NCBI GenBank assembly: GCA_964017065.1
Contig: OZ024791.1
Location: 5,880,547-5,944,546 of the forward strand
DNA: 64,000 bases
Source of the DNA: Haliclona indistincta
Taxonomy: Eukaryota > Porifera > Demospongiae > Haplosclerida > Chalinidae
Reading direction: 5' to 3'
Part shown: positions 57,277 through 64,000 of the stretch, one piece after another
How the letters are laid out: each line of letters opens with the position of its first letter
Position numbering within the stretch: position 1 is the stretch's first letter
Made by a program: the position numbers and the translations under genes
The notes under the pieces: generated by a model
Seen by the model: the letters and a program-made list of their open reading frames with translations, nothing else
Databases searched by the model: none
What the model was told of the DNA's origin: nothing

Positions 57277-58686
57277 CTACAGCAATTTGTCTACAATTGT
57301 TAAAAGTTTCCGGTCAAAACTCGTTACTGAGAATCGTTGGCAGGAAACTCTTGCAGTGGTAGTTACCAACAACCGTTCCTCTTCACTCATATCCATCACT
57401 TCCAGCAGGCAGTCGGAAAATTCCTCAGCAGACTCAGCCAGTAGTCCTGTCCTTCTTCCTTCCCAGTCGAGCACAATATCCCTCAAAGGACCACCCGAGC
57501 GATGTCCCACCATCACACATCCAGCCGCCATGCACTCCACTAGACCAATACCAAAATGTTCATTCCACATTGTGTGTAGTGCTGCATTGGCACTGCCGAG
57601 TTGAGACAGCAAATCATCAAACGCTAAATTCACTCTGAACTCCACCACTTGCTCGAGTTCCAACTCGTGAGACAACTCCTTCAGTTCCTTCACTCTCTTG
57701 CGATCTCCTTCATCACGACAGCTTCCGATGATGATCAGTCTCAGCTTGTCTGCAGCTGATGGTCGTTTGTCTAAGATAGATCTCACAGCTTTTAACTGCT
57801 TCTTGTGATCTTTCTCTGGACGATATTGTCCAATAGATACAATCCTAAACTGATCCTTGCATGGTTGGCGCTGGATTGAAGAGAAAGCTTCTGTATCGCA
57901 AGGTGGAAACACAACATGTAGTGATCTAGGCTGCCAAATGGATTGTATGTGATCTTTAGTCCACGAGCTATTCACCATAACTATGTGTGCTCGTCGCCCC
58001 ATAAAACTATAAATTATGGCAAATAACTTGTAATACATAACTTTGAGGCGTGTAAAGAGATGACTACGAGAGATGCTGCCTGCATTGTTGTGTGCCTGCT
58101 TTCGGCTGGCTACTGCTTGAAGCATGTCAGTGCTTACAACAGGATAGTGTACATATGCCACTACAGTACAACTACCGATCCATTTGAATAGAGGATACGT
58201 GAAGGCATATCCCATGCTATCAAAGTAGACATCAGGAATGAGTTTGTAAAATGCCTCCAGTCCTAGCACAGCAGATCCCAGGCTCTGCCCGGCTAAAGTA
58301 AATCGCGGCCACGTGCTTGCTTCGACCAGCCATCTTAGATTGAGAAATACAAAGTGCACTCGTTCAGTGGAGAGATGAATACCAAATCGGCTCTTCACTC
58401 GTTCTAGTATCTGGTCTCCTGTAGTGTTCGTATCTCCGGAGTACACCACACAGTGCAGAGAGGAATGGCGCACCAGTAGAGCCGACACGCTGTGCCACAA
58501 CACGCGTTCTCCTCCTCCCCCAGCGTTGGCATATGGATGGAAGAAACCAACCACAGTAGCGTCCTGACGAACCCGCCACATTCTGCGTCGTGTCATGGTG
58601 CGTCTGGCAGCCAGTAATCGAACAAGAAAAAGCAGTAAGAGTAGAATTATAAAGGAACAAAAAGAAACTTGCAGTAACGTCACCAT
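57277..58686 (-). CDS. ALG11: GDP-Man:Man3GlcNAc2-PP-dolichol alpha-1,2-mannosyltransferase
   Basis: ALG11 adds the fourth and fifth mannoses to the lipid-linked oligosaccharide on the cytosolic face of the ER, for N-glycosylation. A single exon of 469 codons starts at 58686 with an N-terminal membrane anchor (FIILLLLLFLVRLLAARR). Conserved blocks: GFFHPYANAGGGGERVLWHS, GYAFTYPLFKWIGSCTVVAY, VHYPVVSTDML, NSSWTKDHIQSIW, VSIGQYRPEKDHKKQLKAV, and the GT4 nucleotide-sugar motif NEHFGIGLVECMAAGCVMVG. Length matches the family (about 490 in human). Absence of introns is notable beside intron-rich neighbours but the protein is complete. It lies 120 bases downstream of PRORP in the same direction, so shared transcription with PRORP is excluded by order only if each has its own promoter: ALG11 is upstream of PRORP on this strand. 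Confidence 0.92.
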   Translation of the reverse strand: MVTLLQVSFCSFIILLLLLFLVRLLAARRTMTRRRMWRVRQDATVVGFFHPYANAGGGGERVLWHSVSALLVRHSSLHCVVYSGDTNTTGDQILERVKSRFGIHLSTERVHFVFLNLRWLVEASTWPRFTLAGQSLGSAVLGLEAFYKLIPDVYFDSMGYAFTYPLFKWIGSCTVVAYVHYPVVSTDMLQAVASRKQAHNNAGSISRSHLFTRLKVMYYKLFAIIYSFMGRRAHIVMVNSSWTKDHIQSIWQPRSLHVVFPPCDTEAFSSIQRQPCKDQFRIVSIGQYRPEKDHKKQLKAVRSILDKRPSAADKLRLIIIGSCRDEGDRKRVKELKELSHELELEQVVEFRVNLAFDDLLSQLGSANAALHTMWNEHFGIGLVECMAAGCVMVGHRSGGPLRDIVLDWEGRRTGLLAESAEEFSDCLLEVMDMSEEERLLVTTTARVSCQRFSVTSFDRKLLTIVDKLL

Positions 58687-58769
58687 CTTGAGTATTGAAA
58701 TGCCCCTCTGTCACGCCTATTATAATTATAATTTTGTCCACACAACAACAAACACGACAGCTCTAAACA

Positions 58770-60470
58770 TCAATGCTGTTTCTGCTTAGGTCGTAGTTTA
58801 GCCGACAGCACGGAGAACAATGTGATGCTATTCAGAACAGCCACTATCAGGAACAGGAGTCCAGACACTGGAGCCTGTAATGAAGGAAAAGATAATGTGT
58901 ACAACAACTTGTGTTGCTATAATACTCACGTGCCAATGACACTCTAGCTCTGGTTGTAGAGACATTTTGAACAGCAGATAAGCATTGTAGAATTGAAACA
59001 CCTACATACAGTCAACATGTCACAGTGTCCTACATGCAATACAGAGACTCACATAAACACCGAACAAACAGCTGATGAGGAATGTGAAATCTCTTACACT
59101 TCCTAGTGAAGACTCTGTGATAAATGCAACAGTAAATGCCAACCAGTTGATTATGAGAATTCTAACCTTGGCTGACAGTCATTGGATGCTTATTGCCCAT
59201 AGCAACTTGCTTGTACAGTTTCATGCGTTGGTAGCGAAACTGTAGCGCCATCACACAACCTGTAGCAAAGAGAGGAATGAACACAAGACAAGATGAAGAA
59301 AATAGTCGTACTGAGACAGAAGGTAAATAGCATTAACTGGACTTTGAAAGCATTGTAGCACTCCCCTGGAGGCCTGCAATGGGTGGGTTACAAATGAGTA
59401 AACAGTATGTAACTACAGCATTATCAGAAAAAGCGCACAAATTGAAAATCGATGAGAGTTTCCGAACAGGATAATACATGTACAGTATCTTACCAAGTGA
59501 GAAAGATTGCAGCTAGCACAATACTAAAGTAATGATGAACCAGCCACCACCACTTGATACTGCATTGGGAATACAGTGAATAGAGAGAAAGAGGAAAGCA
59601 GCAGGCATTACCGCGATCCATTGCTTCTGAGCACAAGTTCTTTGAGAGTGACAGTAAAGTAGTAAAACACACTAGCACAATGTGCTAATGCACTGGGTAA
59701 TCTAATATTGGAACAATGATAACAAAAGAACACCTGAATTTTGGTATGTCTAGATTTCAACTGCATGTATTAGATTTCAACTACATTTTAATTTTAGCTA
59801 CTTTGTGCATGTAGTAATTATAGAAAAACCTGACATTCTATACCGACTCACATGTAACTAGGGAACAACATACTGATCAAGGACAGCACCATGATGACTA
59901 TTGTAATGATCAGCTTGTACTTTTCATAGTCTTGTCTGTATGCAAGCCTAGTATGGGTCAAAGGAGAGAGAGCTAATGGTTAGAAAATAGTTCGAATAGT
60001 TTTTTCTTACTTGTCATCGCTAAGAAGAGTTACGTTAATATTGCCGATGATTAATTTGAGGAAAAACCTGAGAGACAGAATAATGCATGATACAGTGCAC
60101 ATAGTGTGACCTACATAGGTGGATGGGGGAATGTATTGTTCATCTCTCGTAATTTACCAGACATTAGTTTCAATTCTTCGTCGGGTCTGTGAATGACAGG
60201 GCTATAACAGTCACTGTAGTGTTCGCTAATAATACATACCTTTCACTGCTGGTTAGTTTTGGGTCTATTATCTTACGGAGAGCAGCTACACTTGACACGC
60301 ATTCTCCTTCAAGCTTCTTCAGGCTCGCTCTTAGGTCGCATAGCTGTTTATATTTACCCTGTAAGAATACCAGGAACGCGATACAACGTTTAGAAGAATT
60401 TTAAATCTATTTTACTAACCGACAGCTCGGAAAATTTGCTCTTGACCTCGTCCTTCTCTGCGACCGCCAT
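58770..60470 (-). CDS. TMEM120: Transmembrane protein 120 (TACAN family)
   Basis: TMEM120A/B are nuclear-envelope and ER membrane proteins; the fold resembles fatty-acid elongases and binds coenzyme A. The start at 60470 gives MAVAEKDEVKSKFSELSG, followed by the N-terminal coiled coil (YKQLCDLRASLKKLEGEC). Then come MFFLKLIIGNINVTLLSDD, close to the LGNVNVTLLS block of the family, YRQDYEKYKLIITIVIMVLS for the first membrane helix, IKWWWLVHHYFSIVLAAIFL with the conserved W-W-x-x-H-H core, LTWPPGECY, and FRYQRMKLYKQVAMGNKHPM. It ends with a hydrophobic helix (VSGLLFLIVAVLNSITLFSV) and a basic tail, stop 58770-58772. About ten small exons; several boundaries are approximate. Confidence 0.85.
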
Positions 60471-60518
60471 TTTAATCGCACCCGTTAAAAATTTGAACGA
60501 CAACAATCAATTTTTGTA
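60471..60518. promoter_or_regulatory. 48-base gap between diverging start codons
   Basis: TMEM120 and the UBZ-like gene start only 48 bases apart on opposite strands. Their 5' ends either overlap or share one very compact bidirectional promoter. No clear element can be named. Confidence 0.4.
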
Positions 60519-61687
60519 ATGACCTCGCGGAAGTTTTTTTTGACGGTGAAGAAGTGCGCAGGTCCGCGCCAATATCAGCAGCCTTCTTCAGTCAAGGAGA
60601 AAGAGAACAATGGTGTCGACGAATCTACATTTGTTCCTGATAGTCAGAGCCTTCATGAGCAGACTGAGCTGTAAGTATATGGTGTAGGCGTGGTCATTTT
60701 CTATGAATAATAATAATGATTATTGCAGAAACAGCTTGTACTGTGCTTTACTGGATGGCTTAGAGACTGCCTCAACACCTTCTCTTCCTGAATCTGCAGT
60801 CAGTTTAATATTTAATGCCAGATCTATACTACAGTTTGTTTCCATAATAATTATTTGTAGCTTATTAACAATTCCTCAACTCCTCCTTCACACAATTCCA
60901 CCAACAATCATTTATCGACCGATCAGTTGTGGAGTCCTCTTCCTCAGCCAGACCTATCTCTTCTTACTCGTCAATGTCTTCTTCCTCGTGATTGTGATGA
61001 CTACCAAACTAAAGAAGAAAAGAGCAATACAGCTGGCGGTGATCAACATTCCAACAGAATAACCAACAGCCAACAAAACAGCTCTAAGTCATCTCAGCCG
61101 AAAAAATCAACCAGAACGATCGACAGCTCTAAGTTGTCTCCTGAATCTCTTGCTATCAGTAATGCTACTACCACTACCATTGTATCAAAGCTTCCTCCTA
61201 CTGATATTATCGATCTAAGCGAAGAAAGCGACGACATGGAATTCAACAAGCTGTGTATGGAAGTCGACCTAACTGAGTCTAATAATCAAGCTCATAGTGG
61301 AGCAGTCTCTCTAAATCAAGTCAGTACTGAAACCAACTGTCAGCGCCAGACGGCAACATCTTCCTCTGCCGTGTCATCACGAGCAACGACTAATCGTACT
61401 AAGTTATCATCGTTTGTAAGTGAAGTTCAAGGCAAGGCAGATACTGTTGCCTCACACATCTATGCTCCTTCACAAGTTCCGAAATCCAAAAAGAGAAAAA
61501 CACACAAAGACAGGGAAGAAGCTGAAGTTTTCACTTGTTCTTCGTGTGACTTTTCATTTCCTCTAGGGTAAGAATATACTGTATTGTGATGTTCGTTTTT
61601 ATCTTACGCTGCAGGACCACCAAACAGCAGTATAGAGCACATGTAGAGCAGTGTTCATCACTTGATGACGTTATTTTTATTGAATAA
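60519..61687 (+). CDS. UBZ-like zinc-finger protein
   Basis: Four exons (60519-60670, 60729-60798, 60861-61567, 61615-61687) give 333 residues from MTSRKFFLTVKKCAGPRQYQ. The middle is disordered, Ser/Thr/Asn/Gln-rich, with IIDLSEESDD, an SIM-like hydrophobic-acidic motif (possible SUMO binding). A basic patch (KSKKRKTHKDR) could be a nuclear signal. The C-terminus is FTCSSCDFSF, then HVEQC, that is C-x2-C...H-x3-C, the spacing of UBZ4-type ubiquitin-binding zinc fingers found in DNA-repair proteins such as RAD18. The last intron (61568-61614) interrupts the finger. I do not recognise the orthologue; a role in DNA damage signalling is inference. Confidence 0.65.
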
Positions 61688-61775
61688 AAAATTCCACCAT
61701 CTTATTCAAGAAAAAATCCATTTTTATAGCAAAATATCGTGTAAAAATCGGTTAGATTATGTCGCAATAAACATC

Positions 61776-63041
61776 TTAGTGTGTGTTCCGGTAGTCTTGA
61801 ACTTGTTCTCTGCACTCCTTTTCCACAATCCCCATCACAGTCTCCTCTTCGCAAGACTGCATAGACTCAAGACAATCGTTCTCAAGGTCCTCCTTCACCT
61901 CTTCCATCATCACTAATACCACTTCCTTCCATCCCTCCTCATCTGCTGGAAAACCAAGTTTTGAAATCACTTTAGTAACCCTTTGGTCTGTCATCATTGC
62001 TGACACTTCATATTGGAGTAACTGTTCGTCACTTGGTCCATACTGCTTTTGATCACTCTCCGCTCTTTTGCTACAACTCACTTGTCTGCGTTCTACGAAC
62101 TTTTCGAAAATCCTCTTTATGATAACTCGCTTAGTGCCCTTGCTGGTCTCTAAACAAACTGATTCCTCCAGTGGTTTTATCACCACTCCTTCTGCAAGGT
62201 TATCAGGTATTGGAGGAAGTCCTAGTATATGAGGTATGGTACTCTCAAACCCCAATTTGTAATGAGTGACATCCTTTAGTGTACCAGTGAGAAGTGGTTG
62301 CAAGTACATCAGTCCACTTTGTCCTGCAACAGCACTAGCTGCCTTATAATTGAGGTATTCTATATTTGAAAAAGAGTGTCAACTTATCGAAATAATATTA
62401 TGAGCTTTCTCACCTTTATCGCCTGTCTGATGCAGTAGTGCAATGTCAAATACAACAAACTGTAGTCCAGGACAATACGCCACCTCTTTCTGTACTGAAG
62501 ACACCTTCTTAACTGCTGGCACTGACTTATGAGGATAGTACCCTGCAGAAAGCTGATGATCCATGTGCAAATGCTATAATTGTGTATAATTTATCGGTCA
62601 ATAATGCTCAATTATTTATTGGCTAATTAAATTTTGCCTCTCAAATCAATGACAGTCATGGGTGCTGTACAATAATTAACCTCCAAAGAGCTCTCCATAC
62701 ACAATCACTGCCCAGATATGAGGATTTTCTTTTGACAAAGCATGGAACACCTTTCCTGCTCCTTTTTTGATCTGCTCAACAAGCTCCACTTGACTTTGCA
62801 GCCCAAAGAATACCTCTCCTTCTTGCAGAAATCCTTTTCTCTTTCCAATTTTTACTTTCACTCTTTCAGACGTTTCCATCCACGCCGTTAGCGACAGATT
62901 CGCTCCATGGACCTTTTCCGTTAGCATCCATTTCTTGATGGCATCAAACTTTCTATCTGTCCAGATGGCACTGGTTTGAGGGATAGACTCGTAGGGAGAG
63001 AACGGAGGGGTGACAGCAGAAGTGACTTGCTTTCTAGCCAT
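61776..63041 (-). CDS. Rnl2-family RNA ligase
   Basis: ATP-dependent RNA ligase of the T4 Rnl2 / trypanosome editing-ligase family, sealing 3'-OH to 5'-phosphate nicks. Exons: 62681-63041, 62414-62542, 61776-62359, giving 357 residues from MARKQVTSAVTPPFSPYESI. An upstream in-frame ATG at 63131 would add 30 residues. All nucleotidyltransferase motifs are visible: motif I TEKVHGANLS with the adenylated lysine near residue 43, motif Ia/II GKRKGFLQEGEVFFG, motif III AVIVYGELFGGYYP, motif IIIa LQFVVFDIALL, motif IV AEGVVIKPLEE and motif V KRVIIKRIFEKFVE. The C-terminal part is charged and helical, as in Rnl2 proteins. No mitochondrial presequence is obvious. It is spliced, so it is a resident gene. 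It is convergent with the UBZ-like gene (88 bases apart). Confidence 0.85.
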
Positions 63042-63131
63042 AGCATGATAGACGACACAAGTGAAGACACTTGATGCGTCATCTTCTATTATGACTATGC
63101 ATTTTAGTTGGGCGTGGTCGGGCCAGGCCAT

Positions 63132-63803
63132 GCACGACTACCAACATACGTTACGTACCGAAAGCGTCTAACGCACCGGCTTAACGCTTAGCTAATACAA
63201 TTACAAGAAACGATGATAATGTAATAAATAATAATAGGTTGTAATACAGTTCAATTGAGTTAGAAGTGGTTGCTGAGTCTTGCCTCGGCAACCACTAGAT
63301 CACATGCAGGTGATATAGATCGTGGTGCATGAGGAGAGTGACGGGAAGAGCAAGCAAGCTCCTCAGCTAGTCAAGGGCAGGTGATGGCAGACCTCAGCAG
63401 TGAGAAAGATAGTTAGATTATTTTAACACTACGCTACGTAGTATTAATAATCTCTAATTTTTGTATAGTCTCATGCTCCAATGGTCTTTAGACAATAAGC
63501 TGCAGACTGAGACAATCTAATAATTCAGCTAATTGTACTGCTTTGTCAGCTCCGGTGTTAGTAACTTTAAATCACGTAGGAATATTCCCATTATCTAATA
63601 ATGAAATGAACTCAACATTGTTTATAATTTAAAAGCAATCATTACACAAAGATGAGCATGCAAGCATGCGTGCAACTAAAACATCATTGGTAGGAGCATA
63701 ATTACAACTATCCTGGCAATGTATTGATGCAATTAGTATAGTCTAGTCTAGGTGCCTGAGATAAGAATGAATAGTCATTGAACACTAAAGCAGTTTTGTT
63801 GTC
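63132..63803. other. Intergenic region right of the RNA ligase
   Basis: AT-rich stretch between the longer RNA-ligase start and the stop of the next minus-strand gene. It should include the ligase promoter and the other gene's 3' UTR. A small palindrome ACTACGCTACGTAGT is at 63429-63443. Nothing else recognised. Confidence 0.45.
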
Positions 63804-64000
63804 CTAAACATCACTTTGGACTAATGAGAGACTCTTTATGGCACGCATCTTCTTCCTTCTCCTGCTGTCGCGCTCAGGGCTGGAGATCATGAGCGAGGTG
63901 GGATGGTGGACAGGAGAGGTTGATGGAGAAGGAGCTTCAACAGGTGAGGATGGGTCTAGAATCGACCGAACTGGCGATGGTCCACCATGCAGGTCCATGA
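63804..64000 (-). CDS. C-terminal exon of an unidentified protein, cut by window edge
   Basis: An open frame enters from the right edge of the window and stops at 63804-63806. The visible end is Pro/Ser-rich (SPVEAPSPSTSPVHHPTS) followed by a basic stretch DSRRRKKMRAIKS and LSLVQSDV. The composition and strand fit the neighbouring gene style, but there is not enough to name it and it could begin at an unseen splice site. Confidence 0.4.
   Translation of the reverse strand, partial: MDLHGGPSPVRSILDPSSPVEAPSPSTSPVHHPTSLMISSPERDSRRRKKMRAIKSLSLVQSDV

Overview
The window looks like nuclear DNA from an early-branching animal, most likely a sponge (Porifera). Genes are dense, on both strands, and mostly split by very short GT-AG introns (about 45-100 bases). 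Intergenic gaps are usually under 400 bases. The products are ordinary metazoan housekeeping and signalling proteins, mixed with lineage-specific membrane proteins. The sponge assignment is an inference from gene architecture and from the two orphan membrane proteins; no rRNA or mitochondrial marker is present.

Layout, left to right. 0.5-1.6 kb: 3' part of RBMX2 (spliceosome). 2.0-4.4 kb (minus): an actin-binding protein with two coactosin-type ADF-H domains. 4.7-9.6 kb: TUBGCP3 (gamma-tubulin ring complex), with a TTAA-flanked transposon in one intron. 9.9-12.2 kb (minus): a large intronless unknown protein with MACPF-like and beta-trefoil-like segments. 12.4-20.5 kb (minus): INTS6 (Integrator), with a TA-flanked MITE. 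20.5-21.8 kb: gap with a strong inverted repeat. 21.8-23.7 kb: FBXO9. 23.9-26.1 kb (minus): PLRG1. 26.4-27.4 kb: orphan 7TM protein. 27.6 kb: broken copy of the last COQ5 exon. 28.7-30.3 kb: intronless L-amino-acid-oxidase-like flavoenzyme. 30.3-31.5 kb (minus): COQ5. 31.6-32.7 kb: unrecognised conserved-looking gene. 32.9-41.3 kb: KDM1A (LSD1), whose 4.2-kb third intron holds a complete intronless gene for a 1237-residue beta-helix/multi-TM protein on the same strand. 41.7-43.7 kb (minus): EF-hand protein with RPxSA-type motifs. 44.0-49.0 kb (minus): ITPRID/KRAP-like coiled-coil protein. 49.3-53.4 kb: Spinster-family transporter. 53.7-54.6 kb: SRSF1-like splicing factor. 55.2-57.2 kb (minus): PRORP. 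57.3-58.7 kb (minus): ALG11. 58.8-60.5 kb (minus): TMEM120. 60.5-61.7 kb: UBZ-like zinc-finger protein. 61.8-63.1 kb (minus): Rnl2-family RNA ligase. 63.8-64.0 kb (minus): last coding exon of a gene that runs off the window.

The genes do not form an operon or cluster. Several share head-to-head upstream regions as short as 48-350 bases (coactosin/TUBGCP3, COQ5/unknown, TMEM120/UBZ, ITPRID-like/SPNS, PLRG1/7TM), so promoters are probably bidirectional. RNA-processing genes are frequent (RBMX2, INTS6, PLRG1, SRSF1, PRORP, RNA ligase). The most unusual items are the gene nested in KDM1A, the flavoenzyme lying between an intact and a broken COQ5 3' end, the Rnl2-type RNA ligase, the duplicated coactosin, and the intronless MACPF-like protein. 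All gene models were spliced by eye from frame continuity and family resemblance; no search was run.
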